From JANPCX01 sp031431125 (GTDB lineage Bacteria; Pseudomonadota; Gammaproteobacteria; Burkholderiales; Burkholderiaceae_C), in contig JANPCX010000061.1 in assembly GCA_031431125.1 (NCBI GenBank), positions 62,001-126,000 on the forward strand: 64,000 bases of DNA, written 5' to 3'. Under the pieces are notes generated by a model. It saw only the letters and a list, made by a program, of their open reading frames with translations, did no database searches and was not told the origin of the DNA. Shown in pieces: positions 1-9,051 of this stretch. Each line of letters starts with the position of its first letter. Within the stretch, counting starts at the first letter, position 1. The position numbers and the translations under genes are program-made.

Positions 1-1960
1 CCATGGCATGGGCCTCGTCAGCCGAACCTTGGCGCAAGCGGATGGTACCCACGGCGTCACGCAGTGTTTGCGCCCGCTCCACCAACACACGAGACGAGGC
101 GGTGGCCTCCTCCACCATCACCGCATTTTGTCGCGTGATGCCATCCAGGCTGCCCACGCTTTGCGTTACCTCACCCAAACTCGCACTTTGCTGGGCACTG
201 GAAGTTGAAATGTTGTGCAGGCGATCCGATACGCTGCGTATGCCCGACATCACCGCGTCCAGCGCACCGCTGACTTGCTGAATGTTGTTGGATGACTGGG
301 TGACTTGATCCACCGCGTCGCCAATCAACTTGCGAATTTCCTCGGCAGACTCGGCGCAGCGCTGCGCCAGTTGCCGCACTTCGGAGGCCACCACAGAGAA
401 TCCGCGCCCAGCTTCACCGGCGCGGGCCGCTTCCACCGCAGCGTTGAGCGAAAGCATCCCGGTTTGAAAGGCGATGTCGTCGATCAAACCGACCACCTCG
501 GCCACCCGGCGTGAGGACTCTTCCAAGCGGCCCATCGAGTTCACGGTTTCAGTCATGGCAGCGCCTCCTTTTTCAGCGTTTTCAGTCAAGGCTTGGGTCA
601 GTGCATTGAGTTCTTGCGACGACTCGGCATTGGAAGCGGCCGCCGAACTCACCTGCGCAATCGTGGCCACGGTTTGCGCCAGGCTGGTGGCTTGGTCTTC
701 GGTGCGCTGGGACAGCGCCAAACTGCCCTCCGACACCTGCTGCCCCGCCATCTCCACACGCGCTGCGCTGCTGCGCACCTGGGCCACCATGGCAGACAAG
801 CGGTTGTTCATACCATCCACCAAATGGCCAATGTCGGCCACCTCATCACGGCCTTTGACTTGCATGCTGCGCGACAAATCCCCATTGGCCACCGCCTCCA
901 CCCCTTTGTGCAAAGCGCGCAAAGCACCGGCAAAAGCCAGGTAGTAAGACATGCAGAGGTAGGTCAGCAGCGATAGGCCGAACAGGGACAAACCCAAGTG
1001 CAAAGCGATGGTGGTGTAAAGCTTGGTGATCCGTGCATCAAAGGCGGCATGGAGGGCCTTGACCATGTCCTCACCAAACGCATTGGTGGCATTGACCGCG
1101 TCAGTGGCCTGTTTGAAATAGGTGTCTGCATCCACTGCCATGGTGTCGGCAGAAAATCGTTCCAGCGACACACTGGTGAAGGCACGTGTGGCGGCTTGTG
1201 CTGTGCCCCATGAGTCAGGAATGTCAAACCCGGTGCGCTTGAGTGCCTCCAGAATCAAGTCCACGTCGACCAACAGTCTGTCCAGCAAAACAGAATTGGC
1301 TGCCATGGACACCTTGTCCTGTTCGCCAACGGGGGCACGCAGCACCACCGCTCCCTTGGCGCGCAGTTTTCCTGCGCTCTCGGTCAAGGCGATCCAGCGC
1401 GAAATCACCACGTCCATCATGAAGTAGGTGTGGGGCTCCGGGTCGAACAACAGACCGGACCGTTCACCCACCAGCAGCACCGCTTGCCGCATGCGCTCGA
1501 TGAGTTCGGTGTGGGTCTCAAAGGACTCGAAGGCGTTGCCTGGCACTTGACCACTCACCACCTTGTCCAATGATTCACGTATCGGTTTCCAGACGTCTTT
1601 CATGTCAAACGGGGCTTGTGCCACCGTCGCATCCACCAATTTCATGGAGGTTTTTAGCTCCGCCCGGGTTTTTGCCAATTTGTCGTCTTGGTCTTTGTCT
1701 CCCGCCAGAACCCGGCCGTGCAGGCCACGCGTCAACTGGGTTTGGTGCACCACCTGGGCGAGTTCTTGGGCCAAATCGGCACCCACGATCTCACCTTCGG
1801 TGTAAGTGACCTGTCCCAACGATTGCACAGCACTGTTCACCATCAGCCACAACAAGGGCACAAACATGCAAGCGCTGATCAAGGTGAGCTTCACAGGAAT
1901 GCGCAAGCGGCGCATCAACGCAGTACCCGGGCGAAACACCGCTGCAAGAAAAGTGGACAT
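1..1960 (-). CDS. Methyl-accepting chemotaxis protein (C-terminus beyond left edge)
   Basis: Chemoreceptor that would sense a periplasmic stimulus and control CheA through CheW. The reading frame stays open from the ATG at 1960 to the left edge, so the extreme C-terminus is missing. The translation starts with a basic stretch and a hydrophobic segment (about residues 20-40), then a long helical ligand-binding region. A second membrane segment lies near 1000-900 and the signalling helices follow. The hairpin tip region (about 470-350) reads EAARAGEAGRGFSVVASEVR, the conserved MCP signature. A later ATG at 1915 is in frame and also possible because neither start has a strong ribosome site. A sigma-28-like promoter lies upstream at 2041-2067. 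The family is certain; the ligand is unknown. Confidence 0.93.
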   Translation of the reverse strand, partial: MSTFLAAVFRPGTALMRRLRIPVKLTLISACMFVPLLWLMVNSAVQSLGQVTYTEGEIVGADLAQELAQVVHQTQLTRGLHGRVLAGDKDQDDKLAKTRAELKTSMKLVDATVAQAPFDMKDVWKPIRESLDKVVSGQVPGNAFESFETHTELIERMRQAVLLVGERSGLLFDPEPHTYFMMDVVISRWIALTESAGKLRAKGAVVLRAPVGEQDKVSMAANSVLLDRLLVDVDLILEALKRTGFDIPDSWGTAQAATRAFTSVSLERFSADTMAVDADTYFKQATDAVNATNAFGEDMVKALHAAFDARITKLYTTIALHLGLSLFGLSLLTYLCMSYYLAFAGALRALHKGVEAVANGDLSRSMQVKGRDEVADIGHLVDGMNNRLSAMVAQVRSSAARVEMAGQQVSEGSLALSQRTEDQATSLAQTVATIAQVSSAAASNAESSQELNALTQALTENAEKGGAAMTETVNSMGRLEESSRRVAEVVGLIDDIAFQTGMLSLNAAVEAARAGEAGRGFSVVASEVRQLAQRCAESAEEIRKLIGDAVDQVTQSSNNIQQVSGALDAVMSGIRSVSDRLHNISTSSAQQSASLGEVTQSVGSLDGITRQNAVMVEEATASSRVLVERAQTLRDAVGTIRLRQGSADEAHAM

Positions 1961-2040
1961 GCCAAAACCCCAAGGGCAACGCAGGCGCGGGCACCATGCC
2001 CAACGCTCTTTGTGACATGTTGCCGGGCGCGCCCTACCCT

Positions 2041-2067
2041 TGATCGGCAGAACAGACGGGGGTTTTG
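2041..2067 (-). promoter_or_regulatory. Sigma-28 (FliA)-like promoter for the chemoreceptor
   Basis: On the minus strand the sequence reads CAAA, 15 bases, then GCCGATCA. This is close to the flagellar consensus TAAA-N15-GCCGATAA. It lies about 80 bases before the MCP start codon. Spacing and the GCCGAT core fit; each box has one mismatch. Confidence 0.55.
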
Positions 2068-2092
2068 GGTGTTTTCTCCGGCCAGTGGCGTG

Positions 2093-2389
2093 TCACGGCA
2101 GCGGTTGAATATCGACCACAGTGAATTGCCCAGCCTCGTTGATGGCTCTGAACTTCACCTTGTCGCCCGGTTTCAATTGAGCCAGCTTGGCCTTGTCCTT
2201 GACGACAAAAACCATGGTCATGGGAGGCATGTCCAAATCTTTGATTTCGGCATGCCGCAGCGTCACCTTGCCTTGCTCCAGGTCAATTTTTCTCACTTCG
2301 CCGGCGGTCATGTCGGAAGCCATCAGCGGCAAGCACATCGCCCAAGCCAGTGCAGTGGCGCCGAGCTTTTTGTTCATCTGTTTGATCAT
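2093..2389 (-). CDS. CusF-like periplasmic copper-binding protein
   Basis: Small exported protein of 98 residues. An N-terminal hydrophobic signal ends near residue 25, followed by one OB-fold-sized domain. The motif HAEIKDLDMPPMTMVF matches the CusF metal site (His plus two Met in MTM), although the tryptophan that caps copper in E. coli CusF is a methionine here. CusF-type proteins bind Cu(I)/Ag(I) in the periplasm and pass it to an efflux system. This is the last gene of a leftward copper cluster that starts at 7370. An alternative start MNKK at 2377 is possible. Confidence 0.85.
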   Translation of the reverse strand: MIKQMNKKLGATALAWAMCLPLMASDMTAGEVRKIDLEQGKVTLRHAEIKDLDMPPMTMVFVVKDKAKLAQLKPGDKVKFRAINEAGQFTVVDIQPLP

Positions 2390-2432
2390 TTGGGTCTGCC
2401 GTTTCAGCGATAGATAGGTGGTGTAGGGGTTG

Positions 2433-2945
2433 TTACTTTCGAACGCCTGCGGCCAGCACCTTTACCTTTCCCACCATGCCCGCCTGGTAGTGTCCAGCGA
2501 TCAGGCAAGCAAAGTCGAATTCTCCGGCTCGGTTGAACGTCCAAATGATTTCGCCCGTTTTGCCTGCGGGCACATGGGCCATGTAGGGCTCGTCGTGCTC
2601 CATGTTGGGGAACTTGAGCATCAGCGCGGCATGCTCGTCGAGTTCCTTCTGGGTGCCCAGAACAAACTCATGCAGCATCTTTCCTTGGTTCCGGACCACG
2701 ATCTTGACGGTCTCGCCTTGTTTGACCTCCAGCGTGTCCGGCGTGAAGCGCATGTTGTCGCCCATGCGGAACTCCACCGTGCGTTTTATCGCCTTGGCAT
2801 CGCCGGCAATGCCCCAGTCTTTTTGCTCTTTCTTGACGGTCCCCGACTTGGCACCATGGGAGTTGCCATGCGCGATGGCCTGCCCCGACAAGGCGGTTGC
2901 GGCCAGCAGTGCCGCGGTAAGAAGGTTTTTTTTGATCGACTTCAT
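2433..2945 (-). CDS. Periplasmic cupredoxin (blue copper protein, CopI-like)
   Basis: Protein of 170 residues with a signal peptide ending at about AIAHG (residue 26) and a His-containing mature N-terminus. The C-terminal half is a plastocyanin/azurin-type fold. Type 1 copper ligands are visible: His in MLHEFVLG (near 115), then Cys, His and Met in FDFACLIAGHYQAGMVG (near 147-157). The layout resembles CopI, a cupredoxin that protects some Burkholderiales from copper; that equivalence is inference. A good ribosome site (AGAGG) precedes the ATG at 2945. It sits between the CusF-like and Spy-like genes in one leftward cluster. Confidence 0.86.
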   Translation of the reverse strand: MKSIKKNLLTAALLAATALSGQAIAHGNSHGAKSGTVKKEQKDWGIAGDAKAIKRTVEFRMGDNMRFTPDTLEVKQGETVKIVVRNQGKMLHEFVLGTQKELDEHAALMLKFPNMEHDEPYMAHVPAGKTGEIIWTFNRAGEFDFACLIAGHYQAGMVGKVKVLAAGVRK

Positions 2946-2967
2946 TGAAGGCCTCTCTTGTTAAACA

Positions 2968-3561
2968 TCAGTGGTGGGCGCGTTGGTGGTGTGGTGTGCC
3001 GATGGCAGGCGAAACCTCCCCTGGTCTCGTGCCGACATAGCCGCGAAGAACGCTGTAGCGCGCGATCTGGTCGGCCCTCAACAGCGCCGTTTGCGTGAGG
3101 TGCGTCTGGAGGTGTTCGGTGCGCAACTGCGCTTGCAACCGGCCCACTTTTTGCACCGCCTGTTCGACCGCAGCGGCGTCGGCACGGCGGCCAGCGAAGA
3201 GCGTGTCCAGTTGCCGTTCGGCGTCCACCAACGCCGCGCCCAGTTCGCGCGCGCGGGCCTTGTGCGCCGCCATCAATGCCTCGGTGGCAAGCAGTTGTTC
3301 GGCCGTCAGCCCGAGCGGGACTTTGAGTTCCAGCGTGTGTGCAGGTCCCGGATAGCCATTGAGCTCAGCGGCCTTGGCCAGGCCCGCCCCTTGTCCGGCC
3401 AGCAGGCCCGCGATGTCGTTTTCCGACAGCGCCTTGATGCTCCGCATTTGTTCGCCAGCGTAAGGCGTGGGCGAGGTGGTGGCTGAAACCCCTTGCGCCA
3501 ATGCAGAGGAAGTCAGCAGGGCTGAGGCGACAGCGACCAGACGTGTCACGATGGTTTTCAT
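2968..3561 (-). CDS. Spy/CpxP-like periplasmic protein (LTxxQ family)
   Basis: Exported protein of 197 residues with a signal peptide ending near ALAQG (residue 24). The rest is predicted largely helical. It contains LTAEQLLATEALMAAHKARA and, later, LRADQIARYSVLRGY, which fit the LTxxQ repeats of Spy/CpxP and related periplasmic heavy-metal sensors. Such proteins act as chaperones or dampen envelope stress. The tail is His-rich (HHQRAHH), which could bind metal. The start is backed by AAGGA at proper spacing. It lies 22 bases upstream of the cupredoxin and 48 bases after the oxidase in the copper cluster. Confidence 0.75.
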   Translation of the reverse strand: MKTIVTRLVAVASALLTSSALAQGVSATTSPTPYAGEQMRSIKALSENDIAGLLAGQGAGLAKAAELNGYPGPAHTLELKVPLGLTAEQLLATEALMAAHKARARELGAALVDAERQLDTLFAGRRADAAAVEQAVQKVGRLQAQLRTEHLQTHLTQTALLRADQIARYSVLRGYVGTRPGEVSPAIGTPHHQRAHH

Positions 3562-3609
3562 GGGGAATCCTTTTCAATGCCTGGTTGGAGTGAAAGATTT
3601 TTTTTGACT

Positions 3610-5025
3610 TCAATGCCCGGTATGACCGCCCGCCGGTTTGCGGATTTGAACCTCCGTATCGACCGCCGGCTTGCCCAGCGGCGGCATGGTGCCTTTGCCC
3701 TCGGCTTTGAAGCGTGCGGGGGCTGGCAGTTTGCCGGTGAATTCATAGGCCACGGTGCCGGGCGGGTGTTGGTACCAACCGGGGTCGCTGTAGTCGCCCG
3801 CTTTTTGATCCTTGCGCACCTTCAACACGCTGAACATGCCGCCCATGCCCACCGCACCGAAGGGGCCCTGCCCGGCCATCATGGCCGCTGTGTTGTCGGG
3901 CAAGGGCATGGTCATCTCAGTCATGTCTTTCATACCGCGCTCGCCCATCACCATGTAGTCGGGGATCAACTGGGTGATTTTTTTGGCGACACCGCTGTGG
4001 TCCACACCAATCATGGTGGGCACGTTGTGGCCCATGGCGTTCATGGTGTGGTGGCTCTTGTGGCAGTGGAAAGCCCAGTCGCCTTCTTCATCGGCCAAGA
4101 AGTCGAGCTGGCGCATTTGCCCCACGGCAACGTCGGCGGTGATTTCGTACTGCCGGGCGCTCTTCGGCGTGGGGCCACCGTCGGTGCCAGTGATCAGAAA
4201 CTCATGTCCATGCAAGTGAATGGGGTGGTTGGTCATGGTCAGGTTGCCAACGCGGATACGCACCTTGTCGTTCTTGCGCACCACCAAGGGATCAATGCCT
4301 GGGAAGATGCGGCTGTTCCAGCTCCACAGGTTGAAGTCCAGCATGGTCATGATCTTGGGTGTGTAGGCGCCAGGATCGATGTCATAGGCGTTGAGCAAAA
4401 AGACGAAGTCGCGGTCCACCTCGTCGATGAGCGGATGTTTGTTCTTGGGATGCGTGATCCAAAAGCCCATCATGCCCATGGCCATTTGCACCATCTCGTC
4501 GGCATGCGGGTGGTACATGAAGGTGCCGGGGCGGCGGGCCACAAATTCATACACAAAAGTTTTGCCTGGGGCAATGCCCGGCTGGTTGAGCCCCGTCACA
4601 CCATCCATGCCATTGGGCAGGCGCTGGCCATGCCAGTGAATGCTGGTGAGCTCGCCCAGCTTGTTGGTGACGAAGATGCGCACGCGGTCGCCCTCCACCA
4701 CCTCGATGGTCGGCCCGGGGCTCTGGCCGTTGTAGCCCCAGAGGTGGGCTTTGAAACCTGGCGTCATTTCGCGCACCACGGGCTCGGCCACCAGGTGGAA
4801 TTCCTTGACGCCCTGGTTCATGCGCCAAGGCAAGGTCCAGCCATTGAGCGTGACCACGGGGTTGTAGGGGCGGCCGGTGTTGGGCACCAGCGGCGGCATG
4901 GTGTCGGGTTTGGTTTGTATCACCGGCTCGGGCAAGGCCGCCATGGCGACTTTGCTGACCGAAGCGGCCGACACAGCGGCCGTGACGGCACCTGCACCAC
5001 CCATGAAATGACGTCTGGAAAGCAT
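3610..5025 (-). CDS. Multicopper oxidase, Tat-exported (copper oxidase)
   Basis: Periplasmic oxidase likely to oxidise Cu(I) to the less toxic Cu(II) using O2. The N-terminus SRRHFMGGAGAV is a twin-arginine signal. All four copper-binding motifs are present in order: HWHGQRLPNG, MYHPHADEM, HPIHLHGHEF and HCHKSHHTMNAM, so type 1, 2 and 3 sites look complete. The C-terminus is His-rich. I chose the ATG at 5025 because AAGGA sits seven bases before it; the ATG at 5040, two bases after the tolC-like stop, is the alternative and adds five residues. At about 471 residues it is shorter than E. coli CueO and lacks a long Met-rich insert. Confidence 0.92.
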   Translation of the reverse strand: MLSRRHFMGGAGAVTAAVSAASVSKVAMAALPEPVIQTKPDTMPPLVPNTGRPYNPVVTLNGWTLPWRMNQGVKEFHLVAEPVVREMTPGFKAHLWGYNGQSPGPTIEVVEGDRVRIFVTNKLGELTSIHWHGQRLPNGMDGVTGLNQPGIAPGKTFVYEFVARRPGTFMYHPHADEMVQMAMGMMGFWITHPKNKHPLIDEVDRDFVFLLNAYDIDPGAYTPKIMTMLDFNLWSWNSRIFPGIDPLVVRKNDKVRIRVGNLTMTNHPIHLHGHEFLITGTDGGPTPKSARQYEITADVAVGQMRQLDFLADEEGDWAFHCHKSHHTMNAMGHNVPTMIGVDHSGVAKKITQLIPDYMVMGERGMKDMTEMTMPLPDNTAAMMAGQGPFGAVGMGGMFSVLKVRKDQKAGDYSDPGWYQHPPGTVAYEFTGKLPAPARFKAEGKGTMPPLGKPAVDTEVQIRKPAGGHTGH

Positions 5026-5042
5026 GTTTGAATCCTTCATGT

Positions 5043-6479
5043 TCAGTGCCCTGCAGCAGGGGCTTCGGTCGCCATGGACGGGCCGGTGGCTGCAGCCAAA
5101 TTGGGTTTTCCGATCAAAGCCATGTCGAGATCGGCCTGTGCAATCCAGAACTCGCGCAGCGCCTGGATAGCCGCATTCACACTGGCAATCTGCGTGCGGG
5201 CGTCCGCCAACAACTCGAACACGCCGATCAACATGCCGTTGTAGCGAAGCAAGTTTTCTTCGGAAATGCGCTGACTCAAGGGCACCACCTCCTCACGCTG
5301 GAAGCGGGCGATGTCGTAGGCCGAGCGATAGCTGGTGTAAGCCTCGCGCACCTCGGAGCGGGCGTTGATGGCCGTCTGCGCTGCGTGGTGCACGGCCTGC
5401 ATGTACACCGCTTCCGCTTTAGCCACCCGTGCACCGCCCCAGTCGAAGAGAGGCAACTCCAAACCAATCTCCCAACCGCGCTGGGTGGGTGCTTCGTTCG
5501 AGCTGTTGCGCATCCCACCCACTTCGAGCACGTTGATCAAACGCGTGGTTTTGGTCAGGCCCAGGTTCTTGGCGGTTTGTTCGGCCGCCAGCTTGGCGCC
5601 CATGACATCCAGACGCTGCGCCAACGCCACCCGTTCAATGTCGGGCTGGTCCATCACGTCGGCGGGCAAGTCAGGCAGGCGTTCAGGCAGCATGAACGAG
5701 GTCTGCACGCCCCAGGCACCGAGCAGCCGCGTCAAACGTTCGCGCGTGGCGCGCTGTGCCTGCTCAGCCCGGGCCAGGTTGAGCGAGGCGTCGGCATCGA
5801 ACATTTGCTCACGGGCCCGCTGCAACTTGTTGAAATTACCCACCTGTTCCATGCGACGCGCCAATTCTGAGCTGGCTTCGGCGGCTTGTTTCACCTGGCG
5901 CATGTAGCGCACGGTCTCGATGGCAGCCACGGCGTTGTAGTAGGCCTTGCGTGTCTCCGCTGCCAGCGACAGCACGTCCATCGCCACCATGCCCTTGGTT
6001 TGCTCGAAACGACGTGCTTCCATTTGGCCGATGAAAGGCATGGCGATCAGGCGTGCGATGTTGAAGTGAAGGCCGCGCTCCAGTTCGACTTCGTCACCTC
6101 GCTTCAGGCGGCCAAAGCTGAAACCTGGGTTGGGTATTCGGCCAGCTTGCACGACTTCGGCTTCGGTGATGCCCAAGGCCTGAAAGCGGGCTTGCAGGCC
6201 CCGGTTGTTCAGCAAGGCCACTTGCACGGCATCGTCGACCGTCAGCGGCTTGGCGAGCAGCTCGCCGACACGCTTGTCGATGCGGTCTTGATCAGCCTCG
6301 GAGCGTGCCCATAGAACGTCCTTGCCCAAACGGTCCTTGGCGGTTTTTTCAACCGCGGCAAAACCCCCGTCTGGGCTGAAAGACGCACAACCGGCCAGAA
6401 CAGCAGCACTGGTCAAAAGAACCAGCGAGCGCCATCGCGGACCCCTCACTGTTGAAAAGTTCATGGTGGCCGCTTTCAT
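5043..6479 (-). CDS. TolC-family outer-membrane efflux lipoprotein
   Basis: Protein of 478 residues. The N-terminus has a lipoprotein signal with lipobox LAGC (Cys near residue 31), followed by two long helical repeats typical of outer-membrane factors (OEP family). Such proteins form the outer-membrane exit duct of tripartite pumps. Here it is embedded in a copper cluster, yet no membrane-fusion or RND protein is encoded beside it, so its pump partner must be elsewhere or absent. The start ATG overlaps the stop of the upstream gene in an ATGA, which suggests translational coupling. The family call is firm; copper as cargo is inferred from context. Confidence 0.88.
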   Translation of the reverse strand: MKAATMNFSTVRGPRWRSLVLLTSAAVLAGCASFSPDGGFAAVEKTAKDRLGKDVLWARSEADQDRIDKRVGELLAKPLTVDDAVQVALLNNRGLQARFQALGITEAEVVQAGRIPNPGFSFGRLKRGDEVELERGLHFNIARLIAMPFIGQMEARRFEQTKGMVAMDVLSLAAETRKAYYNAVAAIETVRYMRQVKQAAEASSELARRMEQVGNFNKLQRAREQMFDADASLNLARAEQAQRATRERLTRLLGAWGVQTSFMLPERLPDLPADVMDQPDIERVALAQRLDVMGAKLAAEQTAKNLGLTKTTRLINVLEVGGMRNSSNEAPTQRGWEIGLELPLFDWGGARVAKAEAVYMQAVHHAAQTAINARSEVREAYTSYRSAYDIARFQREEVVPLSQRISEENLLRYNGMLIGVFELLADARTQIASVNAAIQALREFWIAQADLDMALIGKPNLAAATGPSMATEAPAAGH

Positions 6480-6883
6480 GGGGATTTGTGGAGGCCATGC
6501 CCGTGGTGCATGGGTTTGCCCATCTCTTTGTGCGTGTGGCTGGGCGGCGAGCTGGTCGACGCCGGCGGTGCGGCTGCAGGCGCATCGCTCTGCTGTGCCT
6601 CTCGGGCATAGGCCCGCCAGCCACCAATTCGAGTCACGGTGTCATTGGCTTGCCGCCATGAGGGCGGCTCTTGAGGCGTCGGCTTGGAAGCCATCAAGGA
6701 AGACTCATAGCGCACAGCAGGCACGCTGGCTTTCGGGTCCAGTGGGTCGGCCCGTGGCAGCGGCATCGTCGGTTGCGCCTGCAAGGTTGCCGAGAACAGG
6801 AGAAGCATGACGGCGACCGTGGCACTGGCCTTGGAGTGCGGCAAGTGATCGTGCGCATGGCGCACAAGCGAAATTTGGAACAT
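6476..6883 (-). CDS. Small exported His-rich protein of the copper cluster
   Basis: Protein of 135 residues that I do not recognise. It has a hydrophobic stretch (VAVMLLLFSATLQAQ, near residues 24-38) that looks like a signal peptide or single membrane anchor. The mature part is rich in Pro, Ala and Ser. The C-terminus carries HTHKEMGKPMHHGHGLHK, which could bind copper through His and Met. The ribosome site is GAGGGG. It overlaps the TolC-like gene by four bases and is probably co-expressed with it. Function is inferred only from context. Confidence 0.7.
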   Translation of the reverse strand: MFQISLVRHAHDHLPHSKASATVAVMLLLFSATLQAQPTMPLPRADPLDPKASVPAVRYESSLMASKPTPQEPPSWRQANDTVTRIGGWRAYAREAQQSDAPAAAPPASTSSPPSHTHKEMGKPMHHGHGLHKSP

Positions 6884-6950
6884 GGGGTTCCCCTCGTCAA
6901 TGTCTGAAAATCTTGGCGCGGCCCCAAAGGCAGCGCGCCAAGCGCAGCAT

Positions 6951-7370
6951 TCAAACGAGGGGGAGTCGGGGTGGCCGGTCGGGCCCGCTGGTCAAGAAAC
7001 TCAGGGCGGGCGTGGCCACCGCGGTCATCATCGTGCCGCGCGGCTGCCAAGACGCAAAGACCACGGGCGAGGCAGGAAAGGCTGCCCCCAAACAGCAAGC
7101 AGCGCAAGCACTGCATTGAAAAACGGAGAGTTCACTGGGACTCTGACCGTCGCCCGTCATATCGCCCTCGTACTGCGCCACAGCGCCATGGTGGCCGTGA
7201 TCGTGAAGCGAGTCAGGCCCAGCCGAATGATGATGCTGGGCATCCCGCTGCCCATGCGCCATCGCCTGGTGGCTCGAACCACAATGCAACATCGTCACCA
7301 CGGCCCAGCCTTGCACTGGCAAGGCCAGCAGCAGGAAGCACATGATCAGGTGACGAATACGACGGGACAT
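6951..7370 (-). CDS. Small membrane or exported Cys/His-rich protein, first gene of the copper cluster
   Basis: Protein of 139 residues. A hydrophobic N-terminus (IMCFLLLALPVQGWAVV) is followed by a His-rich stretch (QRDAQHHHSAGPDSLHDHGH) and by a Cys cluster CSACAACC, then a second hydrophobic part. This pattern resembles DUF2946-type proteins often found beside copper genes, but I cannot confirm the family. It is the most upstream gene of the leftward cluster and starts 255 bases from the divergent gene at 7626. No known copper-regulator box (CueR or CusR type) was recognised in that gap. Confidence 0.6.
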   Translation of the reverse strand: MSRRIRHLIMCFLLLALPVQGWAVVTMLHCGSSHQAMAHGQRDAQHHHSAGPDSLHDHGHHGAVAQYEGDMTGDGQSPSELSVFQCSACAACCLGAAFPASPVVFASWQPRGTMMTAVATPALSFLTSGPDRPPRLPLV

Positions 7371-7625
7371 GACATAAGTGTAGGCCTTTCAGTCGGACTT
7401 CGTTTGTGGCGGATCAAGCCCAGGCCAGCTGACCGACAAAAGCGCATTCACCGGCCTGTCACACAGTCTGCACAAACTCCGCGTTGTCCGCTGTTGCCTT
7501 CCAACCGATGTCTTGATCTGTTGTTGGGTGAGTCAATGAGGCCCCAAGCAAAAAGCATCCGCAAACTCATCCCTGAACCCAACGGGGGTGACCTTCAACT
7601 CGTGTAAACAACCCAGGCTCCCGTC

Positions 7626-8984
7626 ATGAAAAAAACCTCCACTGCCCTTGTGGCGCTGTGGTTGTGCGGCATGCAAACCGTGCAAGCACAAACTGAACTC
7701 CCAGCCACTTTGGCCGGTCATGCGCTGATCCCCGCCCAAACCTATTTGCCGGCACCGAAAGATGCGCCCGCCGACCTGCGGGTCAGCGGCAAATTCACCA
7801 CCGGCACGCGCGTCGAAGCGCTGGGTTCGGTGGAAGGCCGCTCGGGAAACCGGCCCACTGGGGTGTATCTTCCGTTCAGGGGCCAGCCCATACAAGGTCA
7901 TTCAGGCATCAAGCACATGCCCGATGGAAGCTACTGGGTGCTCACGGACAACGGCTTTGGTTCCAAGGTCAATTCACCCGATGCCATGCTCTACCTCAAC
8001 CGCTACCAAATTGATTGGAAAAGCGGCAAGCTCAAACGCTTGGAAACCGTTTTCCTGCACGACCCAGACAAAAAAGTGCCGTTTCGCATCGTGCACGAGG
8101 GCACCACCAAACGTTACCTCACCGGTTCCGACTTCGACACTGAAAGCTTCCAACTCGCTGGTGGCTTTTTGTGGATCGGTGATGAACTTGGCCCCTGGCT
8201 GATCAAAGCCGACATGAAGGGCAAAGTGTTGGCCGTGTTTGAAACCTTGGTGGATGGCAAGCCTGCCCGCTCACCCGACCACCCATCCATCACCACGCCG
8301 GCTGCGCCCAATGCGCCGCTTGATTTCACGGTTCGCCGTTCGCGCGGGTTTGAAGGCATGGCCGCCTCGAAAGATGGCAGCAAACTCTATGCCTTGCTGG
8401 AGGGTGCGATGTGGGACGCCGCCACGAAAGAGACGGAAAAACTCGATGGCCGCGAGTACCTGCGCATCCTGGAGTTTGATGTGGCCAGCCAGCGCTGGAC
8501 AGGTCGCCACTGGAAATACGTTTTGGAGGCCAATGGCCTGGCCATTGGCGACTTCAACGTGATCGACGACACCACCGCGCTCGTGATCGAGCGCGACAAC
8601 GGCGAGGGCACACCCGACAAAGCCTGCCCCACCGTGGACGGCGCTGTGCAGCGCGCCAGCAGTTGCTTCCACGATTTGCCCAAGATCAAACGCATTTACA
8701 AAATTGAAATGTCCGAGGCCAATGTGAACAGCGCCGTGCGCAAGATCGGCTACATCGACTTGCTGGCCATCCTTGACCCGAACAACCTTGCCCGCAAACC
8801 CAAGATTGACGGCAAGCTCAGCTTTCCGTTCTTCACGATTGAGAACGTCGACATCGTCGATGCGGAACACATCATCGTCGGCAACGACAACAACCTGCCT
8901 TTCTCAAGCAGCCGCGAGCCCAACCGCGCCGATGACAACGAGTTTGTATTGCTGCGTGTGCCGCAGCTGCTGCAGGCCAAGTGA
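7626..8984 (+). CDS. Esterase-like protein of the phytase-like family
   Basis: Exported protein of 452 residues with a signal peptide ending near VQAQT. The body fits the 'esterase-like activity of phytase' domain (Pfam Phytase-like): short beta-propeller-type repeats with conserved GFEGMAASKDGSKLYALLEG near residues 241-260 and GIKHMPDGSYWVLTDNGFG near residues 92-110. Members are periplasmic or secreted and their substrates are mostly unknown, so phosphoester hydrolysis is only suggested. The gene is monocistronic and divergent from the copper cluster. No strong Shine-Dalgarno site is seen. Confidence 0.82.
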   Translation: MKKTSTALVALWLCGMQTVQAQTELPATLAGHALIPAQTYLPAPKDAPADLRVSGKFTTGTRVEALGSVEGRSGNRPTGVYLPFRGQPIQGHSGIKHMPDGSYWVLTDNGFGSKVNSPDAMLYLNRYQIDWKSGKLKRLETVFLHDPDKKVPFRIVHEGTTKRYLTGSDFDTESFQLAGGFLWIGDELGPWLIKADMKGKVLAVFETLVDGKPARSPDHPSITTPAAPNAPLDFTVRRSRGFEGMAASKDGSKLYALLEGAMWDAATKETEKLDGREYLRILEFDVASQRWTGRHWKYVLEANGLAIGDFNVIDDTTALVIERDNGEGTPDKACPTVDGAVQRASSCFHDLPKIKRIYKIEMSEANVNSAVRKIGYIDLLAILDPNNLARKPKIDGKLSFPFFTIENVDIVDAEHIIVGNDNNLPFSSSREPNRADDNEFVLLRVPQLLQAK

Positions 8985-9051
8985 TCGCAGCCCAAGGCGG
9001 TCACCCGAAGAATGATCAACGGGGGTTGCTCCGGCTGCTACTTCGCCCACG

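Noticed and set aside
3577..5031. Long rightward open frame (484 codons) opposite the multicopper oxidase
   Set aside because: It is a mirror frame of the oxidase gene. Its translation is a His/Val/Gly-rich string without domains, while the leftward frame has all copper motifs.
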